DNA from: JAVVEW01 sp032251045
GTDB taxonomy: Bacteria; Pseudomonadota; Gammaproteobacteria; Methylococcales; Methylomonadaceae
Reading direction: 5' to 3'
Assembly: GCA_032251045.1 (NCBI GenBank)
Contig: JAVVEW010000016.1
Location: 1-42,822 of the forward strand
DNA length: 42,822 nt
Shown piece by piece: positions 1 to 7,332 of the stretch (positions within the stretch are counted from its first letter, which is position 1; each line of letters opens with the position of its first letter). The notes beneath the pieces are model-generated. The model was not told the DNA's origin. It made no database searches and was given only the letters and a program-made list of their open reading frames with translations. Both the position numbers and the translations under genes were made by a program.

Positions 1-214
1 CAACATATTCACAACCGCCGTAATAACGCTTACCCGGATAACCTTCAGCGTATTTATTGGTCAGTACCGAGCCTTGCGCTTCCAGAACGCGCGGACTGGC
101 GTAGTTTTCCGACGCAATCAGTTCGATATGATCTTCCTGACGTTGCCGTTCCTGGCCTAGCGCTCTGGCCAGCTCATCATCGAATTCGGCAATGGTTTGT
201 GATGCGTTAAACAT
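1..214 (-). CDS. glyA: Serine hydroxymethyltransferase, N-terminal part (cut by window edge)
   Basis: PLP enzyme interconverting serine and glycine with tetrahydrofolate as the one-carbon carrier; cytoplasmic. Reading leftwards from an ATG at 212-214, the first 71 residues are visible. They contain the family hallmarks HIELIASENY and TNKYAEGYPGKRYYGGCEYV, nearly the same as enterobacterial GlyA. The gene continues beyond position 1, so the PLP lysine is not in view. The start is fixed by an AAGAGGAT ribosome binding site at about 221-228. It is the downstream neighbour of fliR on the same strand, but a 337-base gap and a candidate promoter suggest its own transcription. In a methylotroph it could also serve C1 assimilation, but nothing here shows that. 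Confidence 0.97.
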   Translation of the reverse strand, partial: MFNASQTIAEFDDELARALGQERQRQEDHIELIASENYASPRVLEAQGSVLTNKYAEGYPGKRYYGGCEYV

Positions 215-325
215 GCGCAGATCCTCTTGAAGGTTAAATAAATTCGCGCCAGTGGGCGGCCGGGCGGCATCAACAGCATCGACCGGGTCCTGTGGCTGCA
301 TAAGGCGTTGGTTATCCCGAGCCGG

Positions 326-346
326 TCAGGGCCAGGCCAGGCCAGG
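326..346. repeat. Short GCCAG tandem repeat in the glyA leader
   Basis: Three head-to-tail copies of GCCAG(G) at 331-346, preceded by a degenerate copy (GTCAGG). It lies in the presumed untranslated leader of glyA. Role unknown; it may simply be slippage. Confidence 0.45.
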
Positions 347-446
347 TTAAGCCTTTGACCTTGTCATTCAGGTCGCCCGCAAAACATCGCTGGCGCTTTA
401 ACAGCAACCTGGACAATACCAGGCGGGCGTTAACCGCAAAAGCGAT

Positions 447-474
447 ACTTTAGCACAATAACGCCATGTCCCAA
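447..474 (-). promoter_or_regulatory. Candidate sigma-70 promoter for glyA
   Basis: On the minus strand a -35-like TTGGGA (469-474) is 16 bases from a -10-like TAAAGT (447-452); each matches consensus at 4 of 6 positions. It would give a leader of about 230 bases before glyA. Apart from a short GCCAG tandem repeat, I see no recognised riboswitch in the rest of the 215-551 gap. Confidence 0.35.
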
Positions 475-551
475 CGATCCGGATGGAACACTCGGCGCTT
501 GTTAAAACGCGCCGTGCCGTGGCTTGCTGTTGTACGCTGACAGTGGGGCAG

Positions 552-1331
552 TCACTCGCCTTGGAAGCGGATCAAGCTTTCCAGTAGCGCGAAAGCTTGC
601 GCGGCCACGCCTTCAAATTGCTCGACCAGGCCGGGTAAAATCAAGCCGCTGAGCAAAATGCCCAGTAACAGAGTGACCGGAAAGCCGACCGCAAAGATAT
701 TCAGCTGTGGAGCGGCTTGACTGACCACACCGAAACTGATGTTTACCAGCAGCAAGCTGGCCACGGCTGGCATGGCCAGCAACAAGCCGCCGGCAAAGAT
801 ACGACTGCCAAAATCTGCCAACCTGCGAAAATCGGCAGCGCGGAAAAAGTCGCCGACCGGCAAGGTGGTAAAACTTTCCAGAACCAATTCAATCAGCACC
901 AGATGTGCATCCATGGATAAAAACAGCAGTGTGGTGATAATCACATAAAACTGCGATAGCATCGGCACTTGTTGGCCATTTTGCGGGTCCACCATGGCCG
1001 CGAATCCAAGGCCCATGCTGTTGGCCATTGCTTGCCCCATGAACACCACAATGGCAAACAACAGCTGTATGACAAAGCCCAGCACCATGCCGATGATGAA
1101 CTCGAAAACGCCGGTGATAAAACCTTGCACGCTGATGATGTCGAAGGCGGGGGGCGGTGGTAAGCGCGGCCAGATGACGATCACCAGCACCAGCGCGACC
1201 AGAGTGCGCAAACGCTGGGTGACGCCTTGCAGACTGAACAGCGGCGCGGCCAGTAGCAGGCCAAACACACGCAGAAATGGCCAGATCAGATTGGCCACCC
1301 AGGCGCTCAACTGGGCATCGGTCAGCGCCAT
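552..1331 (-). CDS. fliR: Flagellar export gate protein FliR
   Basis: Integral membrane component of the flagellar type III export gate, normally assembled with FliP and FliQ in the basal body. The 259 residues match the usual length (about 260). The protein has several hydrophobic segments (about residues 10-55, 70-105, 120-155, 180-250) and the family-typical GLGFAAMVDPQNGQQVP stretch around 108-124. The ATG lies inside the last codons of queG, a 10-base overlap suggesting translational coupling. Its neighbours are odd: fliQ would be expected upstream and flhB downstream, but here queG precedes it and glyA follows. A type III secretion SctT homologue is the alternative, less likely at this length and sequence. 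Confidence 0.93.
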   Translation of the reverse strand: MALTDAQLSAWVANLIWPFLRVFGLLLAAPLFSLQGVTQRLRTLVALVLVIVIWPRLPPPPAFDIISVQGFITGVFEFIIGMVLGFVIQLLFAIVVFMGQAMANSMGLGFAAMVDPQNGQQVPMLSQFYVIITTLLFLSMDAHLVLIELVLESFTTLPVGDFFRAADFRRLADFGSRIFAGGLLLAMPAVASLLLVNISFGVVSQAAPQLNIFAVGFPVTLLLGILLSGLILPGLVEQFEGVAAQAFALLESLIRFQGE

Positions 1332-2434
1332 GACGACCGGTCTTGCCGGGTGGTTTGCCGCGCCAGCGCCCAGGCGATATGTTCTTTAAGCCAGCCCTCG
1401 GTGTCGTCAAGGCGCCGGCTCAGCGCTTGTCGTATAGCCGGATCTTGTGGCGCATTGCCTAGCGCCACGGCAAGATTGCGCTGCCAACGCGCATGCCCGA
1501 TACGCCGAATGGCTGAGCCTTCGGTATGATGCAAAAATGCGTCTTCATCCCAGGCAAACAGCGCCAGCAAGGTCGCGTTGTTAAGATGGGCGCGCGGCGC
1601 GAAATCCGGCTCGACGCTCAGTTTGGCAAAACGATTCCAGGGGCATATCAACTGACAATCGTCACAGCCGTAAATGCGGTTGCCAAGCCCTGGGCGCAAG
1701 GGTTCTGGAATCGGCCCGTCCAGTTCGATGGTGAGATAGGAGATGCAACGCCGTGCATCGACCTGATAAGGCGCGACGATGGCGCGGGTTGGGCAAATAT
1801 CGATACAGGCCCGGCACGCGCCACAATGATTGCGGGCGGGAGCATCCACAGGTAGCGGCAAATCAGTGTAGACCTCGCCCAGAAAAAACCAGGAGCCGGC
1901 ATTGCGGTTGATGACGTTGCTGTGTTTGCCAATCCAGCCTAAGCCAGCTTTTTCAGCAATGGGTTTTTCCAGCACCGGTGCGGAATCGACAAATACCCGG
2001 TAGGCGCCACCGCTAATCACTTGCTGAATACGCAGGGTCAATTGTTTAAGGCGTTGCCGCAACACCTTATGATAATCACGGCCCAGCGCGTAGCGGGAAA
2101 TGAACGCTTGCGCCGGACTGTCCAGGCAGTGCCAGCTAGCGTCATGCGGCTCGGGCTGGTAGTCCATTCGGCAGGTAATGATGCGTTGCGTGCCGGGCAG
2201 CAGCAACGCGGGACGACTGCGCTTTTTGCCATGCTTGGTCATAAAGTGCATCTTGCCCTGGTAGCCTTCGGCCAGCCATTGTTCCAGGCGCAGCTCGGCC
2301 TCGGCCAAGTCCGTATCGGTGATGCCCACTTGTTGGAAGCCCAGCTCCCGGCCCCAGGTTTTGATGTCTTGGGCCAATTGCGTAAAGTAGGCGTCGGTTG
2401 TGGCGGTGTTGGTGTGAGGTGTGCAAGGATTCAT
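1322..2434 (-). CDS. queG: Epoxyqueuosine reductase QueG
   Basis: Catalyses the last step of queuosine synthesis, reducing epoxyqueuosine to queuosine in the wobble position of tRNAs with GUN anticodons; cytoplasmic, cobalamin- and Fe-S-dependent. The 370 residues show the N-terminal cobalamin-binding region and a VDSAPVLEK segment containing the likely catalytic Asp (D150). Two [4Fe-4S] motifs follow: CGACRACIDICPT (C204, C207, C210, C214) and CDDCQLICPWN (C257, C260, C264). A HEAT-like C-terminus is present. The last 10 bases overlap fliR. No strong ribosome binding site precedes the ATG, so the true start could be slightly inside. Confidence 0.95.
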   Translation of the reverse strand: MNPCTPHTNTATTDAYFTQLAQDIKTWGRELGFQQVGITDTDLAEAELRLEQWLAEGYQGKMHFMTKHGKKRSRPALLLPGTQRIITCRMDYQPEPHDASWHCLDSPAQAFISRYALGRDYHKVLRQRLKQLTLRIQQVISGGAYRVFVDSAPVLEKPIAEKAGLGWIGKHSNVINRNAGSWFFLGEVYTDLPLPVDAPARNHCGACRACIDICPTRAIVAPYQVDARRCISYLTIELDGPIPEPLRPGLGNRIYGCDDCQLICPWNRFAKLSVEPDFAPRAHLNNATLLALFAWDEDAFLHHTEGSAIRRIGHARWQRNLAVALGNAPQDPAIRQALSRRLDDTEGWLKEHIAWALARQTTRQDRSSWR

Positions 2435-2568
2435 GCGCCAGGAACAGCTTTGTTTACCGGGACGTCATGATAAGACATCCTGTGCTATATTGCAGCCACA
2501 TTAAAGCGGCAAGCGCTAACACGACTTTTTACATTTCAATGATCGGCGATGCCTGAGGAGGCGGCGGA

Positions 2569-3186
2569 ATGGCTGGATTGGATCGGGAACAGGTTAAACG
2601 CCGTTACAATCGTATCGCGCCCTGGTTCGATACCTTCGAGGCCTTGCTGGAAGGCTTGAGTTTCAGGCGCTGGCGCCAGCTGCTGTGGCGCCAGGTAACA
2701 GGTGAACATATCCTTGAGGTTGGCGTGGGTACGGGTAAGAACTTCCCCTTTTATCCGGCCCGGACGCAGATCACCGCCCTGGATTTCAGCCCAGGCATGT
2801 TAGCGCAGGCGCAGCGCAAACTTAAACGCCTTAACCTTTCGGCTACCTTGACGTTGATGGATGTGGAACGCTTGCAGTTGGGTAACGATTGCTTTGATAG
2901 CGTGGTGGCCAGTTTTGTATTTTGCTCCGTGCCAGCACCGCGCCGAGGTTTGAAGGAAATACACCGGGTACTCAAACCGGGTGGCCAGGCGTTGTTGCTG
3001 GAGCATGTTATCAGCAACAAGCCTTGGCTGGCCTGGCTGATGCAGCGGCTTGATCCTGTGATAAGTGGCGTTTTTGGCGCACATATCAACCGTGATACGG
3101 TCAAACAGGTCAAAGCCAGCGGTTTTCAACATGTTCATGTCATTCATCTCAATCATTGGGTGAAACTCATCCGCGCCACTAAGTAA
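2569..3186 (+). CDS. Class I SAM-dependent methyltransferase (PmtA/UbiE-like)
   Basis: A 205-residue methyltransferase with a standard Rossmann SAM site: LEVGVGTGKN (about residues 49-58), ALDFSPGML for motif II, and HRVLKPGGQALLLEH in the region after motif III. The overall layout, including YNRIAPWFDTFEALLEG near the N-terminus, resembles the small soluble phosphatidylethanolamine N-methyltransferases and UbiE relatives. The substrate cannot be read from the sequence. The start is set by AGGAGG at 2556-2561, 7 bases before the ATG. Its stop is 12 bases before mrp, so the two are probably co-transcribed. It is divergent from queG across 134 bases. Confidence 0.85.
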   Translation: MAGLDREQVKRRYNRIAPWFDTFEALLEGLSFRRWRQLLWRQVTGEHILEVGVGTGKNFPFYPARTQITALDFSPGMLAQAQRKLKRLNLSATLTLMDVERLQLGNDCFDSVVASFVFCSVPAPRRGLKEIHRVLKPGGQALLLEHVISNKPWLAWLMQRLDPVISGVFGAHINRDTVKQVKASGFQHVHVIHLNHWVKLIRATK

Positions 3187-3198
3187 AAGGAGATTCGT

Positions 3199-4290
3199 GT
3201 GAGCGAATTAACGCAAGCAAGCATCGAGCAGCACTTAAGTCAGAATATCGATCCTAACACCGGTCTCGATTGGCTTTCCGGCCAATCAATCAAGCAAATC
3301 CGGGTTGACTCAGGCCGGGTGGATGTGGTCTTGGAAGTGGGTTATCCGGCCAAGCTGCAACAAACCGAGCTGTCTCGGCAAATTACCGAACATTTATTGA
3401 CCTTGCCAGGCGTTGCTCAAGCCGAGGTAACTGTGCATTCGCGTATTGTCGCCCATGCCGTACAGCAGAACTTACAGCCTTTGCCAGGCGTGAAGAATAT
3501 TATCGCGGTCGGTTCTGGCAAGGGCGGCGTGGGTAAATCCACCACCGCAGTGAATATCGCTCTGGCATTGGCGGCGGAAGGCGCGGCCACGGGCATTCTG
3601 GATGCCGATATATACGGCCCCAGCATTCCCACCATGTTGGGACAATCGGGCTTGCCGGACACCGAAGACGGTAAAACCATGCACCCGAAAATGAGTTTTG
3701 GCCTGCAAACCAATTCCATCGGTTATTTGGTTGATCAACAGCAGGCCATGATCTGGCGTGGCCCTATGGTGACCGGCGCCTTGTTGCAGTTATTGCAACA
3801 AACAAAATGGCAAGGGCTGGATTATCTGGTGGTGGATTTACCGCCCGGTACCGGCGATATTCAATTGACTTTGTCACAAAAAATTCCGGTTTCCGGGGCG
3901 GTTATCGTAACCACGCCTCAGGACATCGCGCTGCTCGATGCACAGCGTGGCGTGGAAATGTTTGCCAAAGTCAATGTGCCGGTGCTGGGTATCGTTGAAA
4001 ACATGTCGGTGCATATTTGCAGTCAATGCGGCCATCAGGAACCCATTTTCGGCACCGGCGGCGGCGAGCGCATGGCGCAACAACATCAGGTACCACTGTT
4101 AGGTCGCTTGCCCTTAGCCTTGTCTATTCGTGAGCAGGCAGATTCCGGCAAGCCTACGGTGGTTGCCAGCCCAGATAGCGCCGAGGCCGCTATTTATCGG
4201 CAGATTGCCCGACAAGCCGCCGCCCGGCTGGCGTTAACCGCACGCGATTTCAGCAGTCGTTTCCCAAAAATTGTGGTGCAAAATGCCTGA
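3199..4290 (+). CDS. mrp: Iron-sulfur cluster carrier protein Mrp/ApbC
   Basis: P-loop NTPase that transfers Fe-S clusters to apoproteins in the cytoplasm. The 363 residues have an N-terminal MIP18/DUF59-type domain (1-90). The ATPase domain carries a deviant Walker A GKGGVGKS (108-115), DADIYGPSIPTMLG (135-148) and DLPPGTGD (213-220). A CxxC pair (C274, C277) binds the bridging cluster. The start is GTG at 3199-3201, supported by AAAGGAG at 3186-3192. It follows the methyltransferase by 12 bases. Downstream lies a convergent gap rich in inverted repeats. Confidence 0.95.
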   Translation: MSELTQASIEQHLSQNIDPNTGLDWLSGQSIKQIRVDSGRVDVVLEVGYPAKLQQTELSRQITEHLLTLPGVAQAEVTVHSRIVAHAVQQNLQPLPGVKNIIAVGSGKGGVGKSTTAVNIALALAAEGAATGILDADIYGPSIPTMLGQSGLPDTEDGKTMHPKMSFGLQTNSIGYLVDQQQAMIWRGPMVTGALLQLLQQTKWQGLDYLVVDLPPGTGDIQLTLSQKIPVSGAVIVTTPQDIALLDAQRGVEMFAKVNVPVLGIVENMSVHICSQCGHQEPIFGTGGGERMAQQHQVPLLGRLPLALSIREQADSGKPTVVASPDSAEAAIYRQIARQAAARLALTARDFSSRFPKIVVQNA

Positions 4291-4340
4291 GGCGCCCGCC
4301 TGACCCAGGTTGCAAGCGGGTTGCAGCCGGACTTTCTCAA

Positions 4341-4360
4341 TCCCCTTTTGCAACAGGGGG
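4341..4360. repeat. CCCC-TTTTGCAACA-GGGG hairpin, dispersed repeat type
   Basis: C4 at 4342-4345 pairs with the G run at 4356-4360 around TTTTGCAACA. It is a degenerate relative of the perfect C6TTTTGCAAAAG6 palindrome at 40233-40254. It lies in the convergent gap between mrp and the HDOD gene. Confidence 0.6.
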
Positions 4361-4379
4361 ACGTCGGTCAAGCAGGCCC

Positions 4380-4421
4380 GTGCCAACGCGCACACGATGC
4401 ACATCGTGTGCGCGTTGGCAC
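4380..4421. terminator. Perfect 20-bp inverted repeat, possible bidirectional terminator
   Basis: Positions 4380-4399 are the exact reverse complement of 4402-4421, separated by only CA. The stem is very GC-rich. Lying between convergent genes (mrp ends at 4290, the HDOD gene ends at 4535) it could stop transcription from both sides, but neither strand has a T run after the stem. It could instead be a cruciform-forming element or the core of a mobile repeat. Confidence 0.5.
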
Positions 4422-4423
4422 AA

Positions 4424-4494
4424 TAACCGTTCACAAGCCAAACGCTGCCGACTTGTTTTAGCAAGCATGACCGGCTTAGGCCGGTGAACAGTTA
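4424..4494. repeat. TAACCGTTCAC ... GTGAACAGTTA inverted pair
   Basis: An 11-mer TAACCGTTCAC (4424-4434) faces its near-reverse complement GTGAACAGTTA (4484-4494, 10 of 11 match). A small ACCGGC/GCCGGT hairpin lies just inside the right arm. The same 11-mer, or a one-base variant, recurs at 27900-27910 and 32515-32525. This looks like a short extragenic repeat unit. Confidence 0.55.
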
Positions 4495-4534
4495 CTGGCT
4501 ATCAACGTAGCCGCTTGATGAGGGATAAGCCTGA

Positions 4535-5995
4535 TCAAGGCCGGACTGTGCTTTTGCGCGCCTGGTTACGGTACAAGGCCAGGCCAATATTGGCTTGTTG
4601 CACAAAATGACAAAAGCTTTGATAGTCTTCCTGAGAAATGGACACAGGCGTGGTTCGGTAAGCGCGATCACAATACATCAGGCCGATCGGCTTGTCGTTA
4701 GAGCGAATCGCCATCACCAGACATTCATGCCTACCAAGGGTTTTGCAAATCACAGGGTGGTATTGTTCGGGATTGTTGTCTGGATTGATCAACAAGCCGG
4801 TTTCCTTAGTGAGGGCGGTATCGAGCAGATTAGGTTCACGGGTTATGACGGGCATGGCCAGTTTTGACTGATACAAGGGCTTGCGCCAGCCCATGACCGA
4901 TTTTTCCACCAATTTACTGCGGTCCGGCGTTAACACCGCAAACAAACTGCGATCCATGTCCAGCCCGCGTTGCAACCCTTCAAGTATGGTTTCCAGGAGT
5001 AGATTGATATCGACGCCACCCACCAGCAACTGCCCGATCTCCTGTAGCAGATGCAGGCGTATTACATGGTGATCCGGGGCTTGTTCGGAATCTGGGCGCG
5101 TCAGTGCCGACGCGGCGTTGCTGCTGTCCAGATGGCTGATCGCCTTGGCGGCTTGTTCGGCCCCTAGGCGACTGGCCAATTGCACGGCCAGTTCGGTGTT
5201 GTTCTCAATGAACTTTTCGGCCTTACTCTTAGGGCTATTCAGCACCCGGCTGAGTCGGTCAATGATGGCCTGATAGTCCTTATCTTGTTTGCCTTGCTGC
5301 AGTACCTGCGTTAAATCATGGCCAAGCAACACCATTTCGACCTGGTGCGGATGGGTGCTTTTTTTGTCTGCGGCCGCCGCTTCAATCAAACCACCTAGCT
5401 CCCAGGCGCTGATCAAGGTTTGATTTAGTTGTTTCAGGGTGAAGCCTAACACCTGATGTTCGGCCTCTTCAGCGCTCAAACCCTGCAGGATGAGCTGATG
5501 AATTTTCTCGCCTTCGTGTTCGCTAAAACACCAAAAACTGATATGACCAATGCGGTGCAATAACGCCGCGATGAAGATTTCTTCGCATACCGAGTCTTTG
5601 TTGGCCACCGCCATGGCTTTAGCCTGCACCGCAGCATGTATAGCCAGGCCGATTTCCTGATGAACCCGATCTGTTTTCGCTTTAGGAAGGATAGATTCAA
5701 AAAACGAACAGGCCAGGGTCAAACGGTACAGCAACTGCCAACCCAACACCACAATAGCCCGGGAAATAGTCAGAATTTTTTGCCGGGAGGGATTGTAATA
5801 AGGCGAGTTGCTCAAGCGCAGAATCTGCGCGGTGAGATTTGGATCGTTGATAATCATGGAGGCCAGATCCATGGCACTTTTGACATCGTCATCCCTGAAT
5901 TTTCGGATTTTTTCCGCCGTATCAGAAAATATCGGCATATCCTGGTCTTGCAGGCGCTGCGACCAATGCTGCAAGGCTCTGTGATCGGTATTCAT
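4535..5995 (-). CDS. HDOD and GAF domain signalling protein
   Basis: A 486-residue cytoplasmic protein. Residues about 18-215 form an HDOD domain (an HD-related fold used in bacterial signalling and stress control). DLASMIINDPNLTAQILRL and the ISRAIVVLGWQLLYRL region are typical, as is LLHRIGH in place of a catalytic HD pair. Residues about 310-480 form a GAF sensor domain (LLETILEGLQRGL, VLTPDRSKL, IGLMYCDR). The GAF part may bind a small ligand and relay to HDOD; the ligand is unknown. The ATG lies 11 bases after the gltA stop, with no good ribosome binding site, so coupling to gltA translation is likely. Downstream it converges on mrp. Confidence 0.85.
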   Translation of the reverse strand: MNTDHRALQHWSQRLQDQDMPIFSDTAEKIRKFRDDDVKSAMDLASMIINDPNLTAQILRLSNSPYYNPSRQKILTISRAIVVLGWQLLYRLTLACSFFESILPKAKTDRVHQEIGLAIHAAVQAKAMAVANKDSVCEEIFIAALLHRIGHISFWCFSEHEGEKIHQLILQGLSAEEAEHQVLGFTLKQLNQTLISAWELGGLIEAAAADKKSTHPHQVEMVLLGHDLTQVLQQGKQDKDYQAIIDRLSRVLNSPKSKAEKFIENNTELAVQLASRLGAEQAAKAISHLDSSNAASALTRPDSEQAPDHHVIRLHLLQEIGQLLVGGVDINLLLETILEGLQRGLDMDRSLFAVLTPDRSKLVEKSVMGWRKPLYQSKLAMPVITREPNLLDTALTKETGLLINPDNNPEQYHPVICKTLGRHECLVMAIRSNDKPIGLMYCDRAYRTTPVSISQEDYQSFCHFVQQANIGLALYRNQARKSTVRP

Positions 5996-6006
5996 AGAAT
6001 GGAGGC

Positions 6007-7305
6007 TTACCGTGGCTTAATGTCACGCAGCGGCTCGCCCACATAAATCTGCCGGGGCCTGCCGATGACATTGCTGCTGTCTTCGGTCATTTCCAGCCAA
6101 TGCGCGACCCAACCGGCGGTGCGGGCAATGGCGAACAACACGGTGAACATTTCCGTCGGCAAGCCTAACGCCTTGTAAATAATGCCGGAATAAAAATCGA
6201 CATTGGGGTACAGCTTGCGCTCGATGAAATACTCGTCTTTCAGCGCCCGCTCTTCCAAAGTCATGGCCAAATCGAACAATGGATCGGCCTGGGCGTATTT
6301 GCTCAACACTTCATGACAGGTTTTGCGAATCAAAGTCGCCCGTGGATCAAAATTCTTATACACCCGGTGACCGAAGCCCATCAACCGGAACGGGTCGTTT
6401 TTGTCTTTGGCCTTGGCGATGTAATCAGGAATCCGCTCCGGTTTGCCGATTTCCGCCAACATGGTCAGCACCGCCTCGTTGGCACCGCCATGCGCCGGCC
6501 CCCACAAGGCGGCGATACCGGCGGCGATGCAGGCGTAAGGATTGGCGCCGGTGCTGCCGGCCAGACGCACCGTGGAAGTGCTGGCGTTCTGCTCGTGATC
6601 GGCATGCAGGATGAACAACAAATCCAGCGCCCGGGCCGCGACCGGATCGATGACATCACCATCATCCATGAACCGGCGCTCGGGCCGGGAAAACATCATG
6701 TACAGAAAATTTTCGCAATAATTCAGATCGATACGCGGATAGACATAAGGCGAGCCGATGCTGTGCCGGTAACAGGCGGCGGCAATGGCCGGAATTTTCG
6801 CCAGCAAACGGGCAGCGCACATTTTCCGGTTTTCCGGATCGGAAGTGTCCAGTTCGCTGTGATAAAACGCCGACAACGAACCGACCACGCCAACCATCAT
6901 CGCCATCGGATGGGCATCGTAATGAAAACCGTTGAAAAAGATGCGCAAAGCTTCATGCAGTTTAGTGTGCTGATCCATCAGCGATTTGAAATCGGCCAAT
7001 TCTTGAGGCGTAGGCAATTCCCCTTCCTGCAACAGATAGGCTACTTCCAAAAATGAACAGTGCTCGGCCAGTTGCTCGATGGGATAACCCCGGTGCAATA
7101 AAACACCCTGTTCACCGTCGATGAAAGTAATCGCGCTTTTGCAACTGGCCGTGGACATAAACCCGGGGTCATAAGTCACATAACCTAAGTCCCTGCGTAA
7201 GGTTCGGACATCCAGTCCCTTGTTACCTAACGTGCCCTCGATCAAGGGATAATCTAATTCCTTGCCGGTTAAATTGTCGCGCAGTGTCAGCGTTGCATGG
7301 GTCAT
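6007..7305 (-). CDS. gltA: Citrate synthase
   Basis: Condenses acetyl-CoA and oxaloacetate to citrate, the entry step of the TCA cycle. The 432 residues are the length of the hexameric, NADH-sensitive type of Gram-negative bacteria. Active-site signatures are visible: the His-containing LWGPAHGGANEAVL and MGFGHRVYKNFDPRA segments, and the Asp in FYSGIIYKALG. The ribosome binding site AGAGGT precedes the ATG. It is the third gene of icd-acnB-gltA, 27 bases after acnB. Confidence 0.97.
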   Translation of the reverse strand: MTHATLTLRDNLTGKELDYPLIEGTLGNKGLDVRTLRRDLGYVTYDPGFMSTASCKSAITFIDGEQGVLLHRGYPIEQLAEHCSFLEVAYLLQEGELPTPQELADFKSLMDQHTKLHEALRIFFNGFHYDAHPMAMMVGVVGSLSAFYHSELDTSDPENRKMCAARLLAKIPAIAAACYRHSIGSPYVYPRIDLNYCENFLYMMFSRPERRFMDDGDVIDPVAARALDLLFILHADHEQNASTSTVRLAGSTGANPYACIAAGIAALWGPAHGGANEAVLTMLAEIGKPERIPDYIAKAKDKNDPFRLMGFGHRVYKNFDPRATLIRKTCHEVLSKYAQADPLFDLAMTLEERALKDEYFIERKLYPNVDFYSGIIYKALGLPTEMFTVLFAIARTAGWVAHWLEMTEDSSNVIGRPRQIYVGEPLRDIKPR

Positions 7306-7332
7306 GTTTACCTCTGGTGAATTTACAGCGTT

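Noticed and set aside
4380..4421. CRISPR repeat or insertion-sequence end
   Set aside because: Single element with no spacers, no transposase gene and no visible target duplication.
6313..7056. 247-codon plus-strand frame inside gltA
   Set aside because: Antisense shadow of citrate synthase; composition rich in His, Gln, Arg and Gly, with no family likeness.
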